Source: Sporocytophaga myxococcoides (GTDB lineage: Bacteria > Bacteroidota > Bacteroidia > Cytophagales > Cytophagaceae). From it: a stretch of DNA of 64,000 bases. The position numbers were made by a program, and so were the translations under genes. How positions within the stretch are numbered: position 1 is the first letter of the stretch; each line of letters begins with the position of its first letter. This document shows positions 40,383 through 48,058 of this stretch, piece by piece. The stretch is taken from NCBI RefSeq assembly GCF_000775915.1, contig NZ_BBLT01000001.1, forward strand, positions 124,001 to 188,000, given 5' to 3'. The notes under the pieces were generated by a model. It had not been told where the DNA came from. It ran no database searches and was given only the letters and a program-made list of their open reading frames with translations.

Positions 40383-42887
40383 ATGAAGAAGCTAAACAAT
40401 CTTGTTATCGTCGGAAATGGAATGGTTGGATATAAAATGTGTGAAAAGCTCATTGAAAAGAAGGTGCAGGAAGAATACAATATAATTGTGTTCGGAGGAG
40501 AGTCAAGACCAGCTTATGATAGAGTACATCTTTCGGAATATTTTTCTGGTAAATCTGCAGAGGATCTTTTAATGGCTCCTGCAGACTGGTATAATGAAAA
40601 TGGCATTACCCTATATTTAAATGACCCTGTTGTAAAAATTGACAGGGAGAAAAAAGAAGTAATTTCCTTTAAGGGTATGTCTGTTTCTTATTCTAAACTT
40701 GTGCTTGCAACAGGATCAAGCTGTTTCATTCCATCTATACCTGGTATTGAAAAAGAAGGAGTAATTGCTTACAGAACTATTGAAGATCTTGATGATATAA
40801 AATCTTATGCTGCTAAGTCTAAAAAAGGAGTAGTCATAGGTGGGGGACTTCTTGGGCTAGAGGCTGCCAAAGCATTGATGGATCTTGGACTTGAGACACA
40901 CGTTGTGGAGTTTGCTCCAAGGCTTATGCCAAGGCAGCTGGACGAAATGGGTGCCATTATTCTTAAAGAGAAAATTGAATCTCTAAACATTATCATACAT
41001 CTTAATAAGAATACTCAATCTATTGATGGAGAAGGAAAAGTTGCAAAGATGGTTTTTGCAGATGGAAGTGAGTTGGAGACTGATATGATTGTAGTTTCTG
41101 CTGGTATTAAACCTCGTGACGAACTTGCCAGAGAGTCTGGTTTGGAGGTAGGACCAAGAGGAGGTATTGTAGTAAATGACTTGCTTCAGACATCTGATCC
41201 TGATATTTATTCCATAGGTGAGTCTGCATTATATAAAGGTATGATTTATGGTTTGGTTGCTCCAGGTTACGAGATGGCGGATGTTGTAGCTAATTCACTT
41301 GCAGGTGGATCAAAAACCTTTGCTCCATATGATATGTCCACAAAGCTTAAGCTGATAGGGGTAGATGTAGCCAGCTTCGGAGATCCTTTCTGCACAGAGC
41401 AGGAACATCAGCATATTGTGTTTGAAGATAGGACGAAAGGAATCTACAAAAGAGTAAATATTTCAACCTGTGGTAACTATCTGCTTGGTGGGGTTCTTGT
41501 TGGTGATGCTAAGGATTACAATATGCTATTGCAGACTTATAAGAATTCTATAATATTACCTCCAACTCCTGAAGATCTTATTCTGGGACCCAGGGGAGGG
41601 TCGGAGTCTGCAGGTAGTGGGGTTCTGAGTCTTCCTGATGCTGCTTTAATCTGTTCCTGTGAAAATGTTACTAAAGGAGATATTTGTTCTGCTGTAACTT
41701 ACAACAATCTTGAGGATGTTGCAGGTATAAAAAAATGTACCAAAGCCGGAACAGGTTGTGGTGGTTGCGTTCCTATGCTGAACGACCTGCTGACTGCTAC
41801 ACTCAAAGCTTCAGGAAAGGAAGTAAATAAAGTTTTATGTGAACATTTTGGTTACTCAAGGCAAGAGGTGTTGGCAATCATCAAATCAACAGGGATTAAA
41901 ACTTATGATGAGTTGCTGATGAAGTATGGAAACGGGGATGGTTGTGAGGTTTGTAAGCCTGCTGTAGCCTCCATGTTTGCAAGTACTTGGAATGAAATGA
42001 TCCTGAAGCAGGATACAATTCAGGATACTAATGACAGATATCTTGCAAATATTCAGAAAGGAGGAACTTATTCTGTAGTGCCAAGAATACCTGGTGGTGA
42101 GATCACTCCTGAAAAATTGATAGCTATCGGAGTCATAGCTAAGAAATATGATTTGTATTGTAAGATTACAGGTGGACAAAGAATTGACCTCTTTGGGGCA
42201 CGTGTAGATGAATTACCTCTTATCTGGGAAGAGTTGATAGAAGTAGGTTTTGAAAGCGGCCATGCTTATGGAAAATCACTAAGGACAGTTAAAAGCTGCG
42301 TAGGTTCTACATGGTGCAGATTTGGTCTACATGATTCTGTAACATTTGCAATAGAAATAGAAGAACGTTATAAGGGGCTAAGAGCTCCTCATAAGTTAAA
42401 GAGTGCTGTTTCCGGCTGTGTACGTGAATGTGCAGAAGCACAGGGAAAAGACTTTGGTATCATTGCTACGGATAAGGGATGGAACTTATATGTGTGCGGT
42501 AATGGTGGAGCAAAACCTCAGCATGCGAAACTGCTGGCTTCCGATATTGATAAAGAAACTTGTATTAAATACATAGACAGGTTCCTTATGTTTTACATAC
42601 GCACTGCTGAACCATTGAACAGGACATCAACTTGGTTAAATAAACTTGATGGTGGTATGGAATTTCTGAAAGATGTGATCGTGAATGATTCCCTTGGCCT
42701 TGGAGAGCAGTTGGAAAAGGAAATGCAGTATATGGTGGATACTTACAAATGCGAATGGAAAGATGTTGTGGAAGATCCTTTAAAGAGAAAGAGATTTACC
42801 CACTTTGTTAACTCTTCGATAGCTGATCCTACCATTAAATTCCAGGCTATGAGAGATCAGAAGAAGCCGGTAGAATGGGGGGCGTAG
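40383..42887 (+). CDS. nirB: NAD(P)H-dependent nitrite reductase large subunit
   Basis: An 834-aa siroheme enzyme reducing nitrite to ammonium. The ATG at 40383 gives MKKLNNLVIVGNGMVGYKMCEKL; an upstream in-frame TTG start (40317) is rejected because it would read through the -7 box. FAD/NADH motifs are VIVGNGMVGY, LATGSSCFIPSIPG and VVIGGGLLGLEAAKAL. A BFD-like 2Fe-2S domain follows (CSCENVTKGDI, CTKAGTGCGGCVP). Next come the ferredoxin-like half-domain (PRIPGGEITPEKL, TGGQRIDLFGA) and the 4Fe-4S/siroheme site CVGSTWC and SGCVRECAE. It leads the operon nirB-nirD-moaCB-moeA. Confidence 0.96.
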   Translation: MKKLNNLVIVGNGMVGYKMCEKLIEKKVQEEYNIIVFGGESRPAYDRVHLSEYFSGKSAEDLLMAPADWYNENGITLYLNDPVVKIDREKKEVISFKGMSVSYSKLVLATGSSCFIPSIPGIEKEGVIAYRTIEDLDDIKSYAAKSKKGVVIGGGLLGLEAAKALMDLGLETHVVEFAPRLMPRQLDEMGAIILKEKIESLNIIIHLNKNTQSIDGEGKVAKMVFADGSELETDMIVVSAGIKPRDELARESGLEVGPRGGIVVNDLLQTSDPDIYSIGESALYKGMIYGLVAPGYEMADVVANSLAGGSKTFAPYDMSTKLKLIGVDVASFGDPFCTEQEHQHIVFEDRTKGIYKRVNISTCGNYLLGGVLVGDAKDYNMLLQTYKNSIILPPTPEDLILGPRGGSESAGSGVLSLPDAALICSCENVTKGDICSAVTYNNLEDVAGIKKCTKAGTGCGGCVPMLNDLLTATLKASGKEVNKVLCEHFGYSRQEVLAIIKSTGIKTYDELLMKYGNGDGCEVCKPAVASMFASTWNEMILKQDTIQDTNDRYLANIQKGGTYSVVPRIPGGEITPEKLIAIGVIAKKYDLYCKITGGQRIDLFGARVDELPLIWEELIEVGFESGHAYGKSLRTVKSCVGSTWCRFGLHDSVTFAIEIEERYKGLRAPHKLKSAVSGCVRECAEAQGKDFGIIATDKGWNLYVCGNGGAKPQHAKLLASDIDKETCIKYIDRFLMFYIRTAEPLNRTSTWLNKLDGGMEFLKDVIVNDSLGLGEQLEKEMQYMVDTYKCEWKDVVEDPLKRKRFTHFVNSSIADPTIKFQAMRDQKKPVEWGA

Positions 42888-42895
42888 TAGAGTCG

Positions 42896-42951
42896 TAAGT
42901 TATAAGTTATAAGTTATAAGTTTTAAGTTGAAAGCTTAAAGTTAAAAGTTC
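42896..42951. repeat. Tandem TAAGTTA-type low-complexity repeat
   Basis: After nirB three copies of TAAGTTA are followed by TAAGTTT, TAAGTTG and degenerate AAAGTTAAAAGTT units. The same word family forms an 18-bp inverted repeat at 46918-46978. A small hairpin CTCTC-CTTCA-GAGAG (42969-42983), followed by GGATTTAGGTGAGG, comes right after. Confidence 0.6.
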
Positions 42952-43076
42952 AGAGGATATTAAAGTCACTCTCCTTCAGAGAGGGATTTAGGTGAGGTCA
43001 TCTAAATTATAAAGAAGAATTAAGAATAAGTTTTCTCCTAAAATACTAACAGCTCAATTATCTAAATATTATTATT

Positions 43077-43430
43077 ATGCAAGCAACTTCAGTAGAAACT
43101 ACAAAATGGGTAATGGTGGCGAAAGAGGAGGATGTTCCGGCAAATGGTGGGGCGTGCGTGATATATAAAAATGAGCAGATTGCTATATTTAATTTTAAAA
43201 AAAGAAATGAATGGTATGCAGCTCAGAATATGTGTCCGCACAAAAAACAAATGATCCTGTCAAGAGGAATGATTGGAGATAAAGAATGTGAGCCTAAAGT
43301 TGCATGTCCCTACCATAAGAAAAACTTCTCTCTAAAGACAGGGGAAAACCTTAATGGAGAAGAATACAGCATTAAAACATATCCTATTAAAGTTGAAGCC
43401 GGAAATGTGTATATTGGAGGTTTGGAATAA
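43077..43430 (+). CDS. nirD: Nitrite reductase small subunit (Rieske-type)
   Basis: A 117-aa Rieske-fold protein. The 2Fe-2S ligands are in MCPHKK (C-x-H) and ACPYHKKNFSLKTGE (C-x2-H), with an insertion between them typical of NirD. It begins EDVPANGGACVIYKNEQIAIFNF. It partners NirB in the cytoplasmic NADH-nitrite reductase. The 189-bp gap after nirB contains a low-complexity repeat and no obvious promoter, so cotranscription is probable but not certain. Confidence 0.93.
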   Translation: MQATSVETTKWVMVAKEEDVPANGGACVIYKNEQIAIFNFKKRNEWYAAQNMCPHKKQMILSRGMIGDKECEPKVACPYHKKNFSLKTGENLNGEEYSIKTYPIKVEAGNVYIGGLE

Positions 43431-43451
43431 CAAACTTCAGCTATAACATTT

Positions 43452-44405
43452 ATGAGAGATATAACAGGAAAGCAAATTTCCCTTAGAACAGCCAAAGGTA
43501 TGGGAGCTGTTCTTTGTGCCAAGGAGATTGTTGAACTGATTAAAAATGATAAACTACCGAAAGGAAATCTTTTTGATGTCGCCAGAGCTGCCGCTTTTCT
43601 TGCAGCAAAAAATACCCAGAACCTGATTCCGCATTGTCACCCTGTTTCCATTGATGGGCTAAATATATCCTACAAGTTTATTGATGAACTCACTGAAGAA
43701 GATGATCCTGAAGGAAAACTTAAGGATCAGTCGGGTGTGGTTATCTTTGCCGAAGGTAAATCTATCGGAAGAACTGGTATAGAAATGGAAGTACTGACTG
43801 CTGTATCAATAGCTGCACTTACTATTTATGACTTGTTAAAGCCATTGGGTAATAAAAGCATAGAAATATCTTCTGTAAAACTCCTTGATAAAACCGGCGG
43901 TAAGTCAGACAGGGCTAAGTTTTCTAAAAGACCACATCAGGCTGCCATACTGGTATGCTCAGATTCCACCGCCGCAGGTACAAGAAAAGACAGCTCAGGA
44001 TTAAAAATTAAAGAAATGCTGGAGCTGCATAATACAGAAGTTGTAGATTATCAGATTATTCCTGATGAAGAGGAGATGATTCAAAAGCAGATCAAAGATT
44101 GGGTAAAGCAGGATATCGCCTTTATATTTACTACAGGTGGAACCGGCCTCGGACCAAGGGATCATACAGTGGATGCTGTGCAGAAAATCATTGAAAGAGA
44201 CGCTCCCGGTATAGCTGAGTCTATGCGCGTATATGGAGGTATGAGAACCCCTTTGGCAATGATGTCCAGATCTATTGCAGGTTCAATCGGAGGTACAATG
44301 ATCGTTACTTTGCCAGGAAGTACTAATGGAGTGAAGGAATCTCTGGAAGCTATATTACCTGCTGTTTTTCATGCCAAAAGTATGCTTCGCGGAGGCGCAC
44401 ACTAA
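43452..44405 (+). CDS. Bifunctional molybdenum cofactor protein MoaC-MoaB (fusion)
   Basis: A 317-aa fusion. Residues 1-150 are MoaC (cyclic pyranopterin monophosphate synthase): AAKNTQNLIPHCHPVSIDGLNISY and GRTGIEMEVLTAVSIAALTIYDLLK, with the catalytic His pair and the conserved Lys/Asp (KLLDKTGGKSD). Residues 155-317 are MoaB/MogA (molybdopterin adenylyltransferase): AILVCSDSTAAGTRKDSSG, IFTTGGTGLGPRDHTVDAV and TLPGSTNGVKESLEAILPAV. It lies 21 bp after nirD and 9 bp before moeA. The fusion puts an early and a late cofactor step in one chain and is known from other Bacteroidota. Confidence 0.93.
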   Translation: MRDITGKQISLRTAKGMGAVLCAKEIVELIKNDKLPKGNLFDVARAAAFLAAKNTQNLIPHCHPVSIDGLNISYKFIDELTEEDDPEGKLKDQSGVVIFAEGKSIGRTGIEMEVLTAVSIAALTIYDLLKPLGNKSIEISSVKLLDKTGGKSDRAKFSKRPHQAAILVCSDSTAAGTRKDSSGLKIKEMLELHNTEVVDYQIIPDEEEMIQKQIKDWVKQDIAFIFTTGGTGLGPRDHTVDAVQKIIERDAPGIAESMRVYGGMRTPLAMMSRSIAGSIGGTMIVTLPGSTNGVKESLEAILPAVFHAKSMLRGGAH

Positions 44406-44414
44406 CTTTATCTT

Positions 44415-45611
44415 ATGCTAACAGTTAATGAGGCCAGAAATCTGATATTGAAACAAGCGAGACCATTCGGTGTTGAAACTATATTACTTTCCGAATCATA
44501 TGATCGGATTCTTGCAGAGGATATTTATGCAGACCGAGATTATCCTCCATTTAACCGCTCTGCCATGGATGGCTATGCTCTCAGGTTTAAAGATATAGAA
44601 AAAAATAAAGAATTCAGACTTGTAGGAGAGATGCTTGCCGGAGGCCTTATTAAATCATTGAAAGAGGTGGGGTCATGTATTAAGATAATGACAGGAGCTC
44701 CTGTACCGGAAGGCGCAGATCTTGTCATCCGTGTAGAGGATTCTGAATTGAAAGATGGTATGGTGAAATTTAAATCTCTTCCATACAGGATCTGGCAGAA
44801 CATAGCTATAAAAGGCGAAGACGCTAAATCAGGAGAAATGGTATTGCATCAGTCAACTATTATTAATGCAAGTACCTCCGGACTTTTAGCTTCACTGGGA
44901 AGAAATAATGTTAGAGTTTATTCTTTGCCAAAGGTATCTATTATATCTACAGGTAATGAAATAAAAGCAGTTGAAGATTCTGTATTGCCTCATCAGATCA
45001 GAGATAGCAACTCTTATACCATCGCTTCATTTTTTCAGCATTACAATATTGATATAGCATCAAGAAAACTAGTGTCAGATCGTAGGGAAGAGATTAAGAG
45101 TGCTATTGAAAGCTTAAAGAATATGGATATTCTTATTCTTTCCGGCGGTGTTTCAATGGGGGATGCGGATTTTGTTCCGGAAGTTCTTACCGAATGCGGC
45201 GTTAAGGCAGTATTTCACAAAGTTCAGATAAAACCTGGGAAACCTCTTTGGTTTGGCGTCCGAGACAATAAAACAGTTGTGTTTGCATTGCCAGGAAATC
45301 CTGTTTCTTGTCAGGTTTCATTTAAGGTATTCATAGAACCCTTTCTCAGAGCTTGTTTCGGGCTGCCTCCTTGTCAGACAATAAAGCTGCCTTTAACCAG
45401 TATCAGGAAGAAAAAAAGCACCTTTGAAGAATATTTTCCATGCACTCTTGGGCTATTTGGATCGCAAACAGGTCTTCATCAAATTAAAAATAATGGCAGT
45501 GGTGATTTCACATCCATTACTCGTTCTTCCGGCCTTGCGATACACCCAGCAGAAGTTGAAGAGCTTAAAGAGGGGGATTTCGTTGAATTTATACCATGGA
45601 GAGGTATTTGA
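44415..45611 (+). CDS. moeA: Molybdopterin molybdotransferase
   Basis: A 398-aa enzyme that inserts molybdate into adenylated molybdopterin. Hallmarks are YPPFNRSAMDGYALR, IKIMTGAPVPEGADLVIRVED, IISTGNEI, RDSNSYTI, LSGGVSMGDADFVPEV and KPGKPLWFGV, followed by FALPGNPVSCQVSFKVFIEPF. It is the last gene of the nir arm. With moaA, moaD, moaE, mobA and moaC-moaB in the same island, only MoeB and a molybdate transporter are missing for a full cofactor pathway within this window. Confidence 0.95.
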   Translation: MLTVNEARNLILKQARPFGVETILLSESYDRILAEDIYADRDYPPFNRSAMDGYALRFKDIEKNKEFRLVGEMLAGGLIKSLKEVGSCIKIMTGAPVPEGADLVIRVEDSELKDGMVKFKSLPYRIWQNIAIKGEDAKSGEMVLHQSTIINASTSGLLASLGRNNVRVYSLPKVSIISTGNEIKAVEDSVLPHQIRDSNSYTIASFFQHYNIDIASRKLVSDRREEIKSAIESLKNMDILILSGGVSMGDADFVPEVLTECGVKAVFHKVQIKPGKPLWFGVRDNKTVVFALPGNPVSCQVSFKVFIEPFLRACFGLPPCQTIKLPLTSIRKKKSTFEEYFPCTLGLFGSQTGLHQIKNNGSGDFTSITRSSGLAIHPAEVEELKEGDFVEFIPWRGI

Positions 45612-45956
45612 AGGTTAAGGTTAAAATTAAACTAAGTTTTAGTATCCCAGGATGAAGCTTTTTTAATTATTATAATTTTATTGTGATTGATTTTCAGCGT
45701 TCTTTTAGCTTAAGTTTTTTTTTCTTTTTTCTAATTTATTGGATATTGAAATTTCAACTAACATCTGTAATTCCAAATGTTTATCTACCTTTTTTTACTT
45801 TATTCTGAATGAAACATGCTGTAAAATAAGGTGATACATTGAAGTGGTTTACTAAAGATCATATCAAGTACCATGGTGTTGTTCCCCTCCTGAAACCCTT
45901 TAGATATTTTCAATTAAAGTACTTACTTTTGAATTGATTTAAGTCTTATAAATAGT
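45612..45956. other. Intergenic region with a -7 box before the beta-barrel gene
   Basis: No gene or strong hairpin is seen in 345 AT-rich bp. TACTTTTG (45924-45931) matches the Bacteroidota -7 consensus 25 bp before the ATG at 45957 and is probably that gene's promoter. No matching -33 element was recognised. Confidence 0.4.
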
Positions 45957-46724
45957 ATGAAAAAAGTTTATTTGTTAACCCTCTTGGTTTTGTTTCTTGG
46001 AAGTACAAGGGCTTTATCGCAAAGCAAAGGAGATATACACTGGTCATTTAGATTAGCACCAGGCTTGAATGTAGCAACAATAAAAGATCCCGATCCTACG
46101 CCATCTGGGGTTCGTTATGTAGCAGATGGTTCAACTACAAAAGAGGGCAATGTCGGGGGCATAAGTCTGGGTGCCAACCTTGAATATTTTTTAAATGAAA
46201 ATTTCGCCTTTACTCCTGGTCTTTGGTTTACTACCAAAAATATTTTTATCAGAAATACAGATGGTTACTATTCAGGTGTCTCCAAATACAACCTTGTTTA
46301 CATGCAGGTACCATTGATTGGGAAGTATTATTCAAAAGAAATTATTGATAATTTAAAACTGGTATTTGCTTTTGGCCCTACTCTTGATTTTAAACTTTCT
46401 GAAAATGTAAATGGTGGAGATGGTGCTCATTATTGGAATCTGGCTAAAAATGAATTTTGGGATGATCCTTCTCGTGGAAGAAACGGGGACAATAGACCAC
46501 AAAGTTTGTTTAATCCTTTTGATCTTGGCTTGTTCTTTAGCGCCGGAGCAGATTATGCTCTAAATGACAAAATTAGTTTATATGCCGGATTAAGCCTGAA
46601 CAAAGGGTTTATAAATATGATTCACCCACATTTAAAATTTAATGATCCTTATAGAACAAAAGTCAATTCAAGTGTTAAGATAAGAAGTAATATACTTGCT
46701 TTGGACTTTGGTGTTAAATTTTAA
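45957..46724 (+). CDS. Outer-membrane beta-barrel protein (PorT-like)
   Basis: A 255-aa exported protein. The signal peptide MKKVYLLTLLVLFLGSTRALSQ is followed by alternating-residue strands such as WSFRLAPGLNVATI, GISLGANLEYFLNENFAFTPGLWFTTKN, NLVYMQVPLIGKYYSK and LGLFFSAGADYALNDKISLYAGLSLNKGF. It ends ILALDFGVKF with a C-terminal Phe, as in outer-membrane proteins. The pattern is that of Bacteroidota PorT-like/OMP_b-brl_2 proteins. Its role is unknown. It is transcribed with, or just before, a Pmp3-like gene. Confidence 0.85.
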   Translation: MKKVYLLTLLVLFLGSTRALSQSKGDIHWSFRLAPGLNVATIKDPDPTPSGVRYVADGSTTKEGNVGGISLGANLEYFLNENFAFTPGLWFTTKNIFIRNTDGYYSGVSKYNLVYMQVPLIGKYYSKEIIDNLKLVFAFGPTLDFKLSENVNGGDGAHYWNLAKNEFWDDPSRGRNGDNRPQSLFNPFDLGLFFSAGADYALNDKISLYAGLSLNKGFINMIHPHLKFNDPYRTKVNSSVKIRSNILALDFGVKF

Positions 46725-46735
46725 ATATTATTATT

Positions 46736-46903
46736 ATGGTAAAATATGTTATAGCTTTTTTTCTTCCCTGGTTGTCACTTATGTTTCAGAAAAAGATGGT
46801 TCCGGGAATCATCTGCCTGGTATTACAGGTTACGGTTATTGGCTGGTTGCCTGCCTTTATATGGGCTTTACTTTCCTTATTAAAGGAAGAAGGAAAACTA
46901 TAA
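46736..46903 (+). CDS. Small YqaE/Pmp3-like membrane protein
   Basis: A 55-aa protein, read from the ATG at 46736, 11 bp after the beta-barrel stop codon. It has two hydrophobic segments, VKYVIAFFLPWLSLMF and GIICLVLQVTVIGWLPAFIWALL, separated by QKKMVP and ended by KEEGKL. The LPW(L) motif in helix 1 and the GWLPAFIWAL motif in helix 2 match the PPLAVFL and GWIPGVIHAL motifs of the Pmp3/YqaE stress-related membrane peptides. It may be cotranscribed with the beta-barrel gene. Its small size limits certainty. Confidence 0.65.
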   Translation: MVKYVIAFFLPWLSLMFQKKMVPGIICLVLQVTVIGWLPAFIWALLSLLKEEGKL

Positions 46904-46917
46904 TAAGTTTTAAGTTA

Positions 46918-46978
46918 TAAGTAATAAGTTTTAAGACTTCATTTTTAACATTAATTTTTACTTAAAACTTATTACTTA
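46918..46978. repeat. 18-bp inverted repeat of the TAAGT family, possible bidirectional terminator
   Basis: TAAGTAATAAGTTTTAAG (46918-46935) and its exact reverse complement (46961-46978) are separated by 25 nt. It sits between convergent genes. Its words match the tandem repeat after nirB at 42896. Confidence 0.75.
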
Positions 46979-46981
46979 AAC

Positions 46982-47893
46982 TTAAGATTCTTCCTGTACT
47001 TGCGGGAGGAAGTATGCCATTCTGGAAGGTTCAACAATGTATTGATATTTTTTTACATAAACCTGTGTGAATTCAGCTCCAAATAGAAGCAATAAGCAGG
47101 AATAATAGATCCACAAGAGTATTAGGATTACTGATCCTGCAGCCCCAAATACAGATTCAGGTGAAACGTTGTTGAAGTAAATATTGAGACATATTTTTCC
47201 CAGATAAAATAAAACAGTCGTAAGGAAAGCTCCAGCCCACAAAGCACTGAATTTTATCTTAATGTCAGGTAAGTATTTAAATATAAGTGCAAATAAAATT
47301 GCCTGTATTGAAAAGGAAATAATGAAGTCAAAGAGGTAAAATATGTAAATGGAAAACCCCGGAATAATAAGGGCAAGAAAAGAGTTAAGGGATGATATAA
47401 CCGAGGAGAGGATTATAGATATGAATAAGAATAAACCTACTATAAGTATAAGACTAAAAGATTCAGCTCTATCCAATAAAACTTTAATCCAGGTAGCTTC
47501 TTTTTTTACTCTTACCTGCCATACCTGGTTCAGTGAAGTTTGAAGCTGAATAAACACCCCTGTTGCACTTATAACAAGCACACCGATACCGGTGATCATT
47601 AATATATCTGAACGGGGTTGTTGAGATGCATTTACTATTATCTGCTGAATTTGTTTAGCAGTATCCTTACCCATAAGCATATTAATTTTTTCTGAAATAT
47701 CGCCCTCAATTACATTTTTGCCAAGAAAAAAACCAATAGTATTAACGATGATAATCAATATTCCAGGTAAAGATATCAAGGCGTAAAATGATACTGCAGC
47801 CGCATGAGTAAATGCATCATCATTGATCCATTTGTTAATAGTTTCCTTCAACAGGCTTCCAATATCTCTGAATCTGAAACCATTCTTCTCCAT
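46982..47893 (-). CDS. YihY/virulence factor BrkB family inner-membrane protein
   Basis: A 303-aa protein with about six membrane segments. The family start is seen in WINDDAFTHAAAVSFYALISLPGILIIIVNTIGFFLG. IGVLVISATGVFIQLQTSLNQVWQVR (the NxxW motif) and the C-terminal SVFGAAGSVILILLWIYYSCLLLLFGAEFTQVY complete the pattern. It was once called ribonuclease BN in error. Its function is unsettled. It is monocistronic and convergent with the beta-barrel/Pmp3 pair. Confidence 0.92.
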   Translation of the reverse strand: MEKNGFRFRDIGSLLKETINKWINDDAFTHAAAVSFYALISLPGILIIIVNTIGFFLGKNVIEGDISEKINMLMGKDTAKQIQQIIVNASQQPRSDILMITGIGVLVISATGVFIQLQTSLNQVWQVRVKKEATWIKVLLDRAESFSLILIVGLFLFISIILSSVISSLNSFLALIIPGFSIYIFYLFDFIISFSIQAILFALIFKYLPDIKIKFSALWAGAFLTTVLFYLGKICLNIYFNNVSPESVFGAAGSVILILLWIYYSCLLLLFGAEFTQVYVKKYQYIVEPSRMAYFLPQVQEES

Positions 47894-48058
47894 AATATAC
47901 CTTTTTTAGGTAACAAATATTTAAGCAAGCTTTGTTCTTTTTATGATGTTGGGGAGATGTAAGGGGTATAACACTTTTTTTGTAAAAACAAATTGAATAG
48001 TGCTTAGTTAAGTTGGAAGTTTTAAAATTACTAGAGGTCTTACTGAATTTATAGAATC

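Noticed and set aside
46696-46920. 74-aa open frame overlapping the end of the beta-barrel gene
   Set aside because: It is out of frame with the better Pmp3-like ORF at 46736-46903, which has membrane-protein logic and a start after the stop codon.
46982-47893. Ribonuclease BN annotation of the YihY protein
   Set aside because: That name comes from an early mis-assignment; the protein is a membrane protein with no RNase motif.
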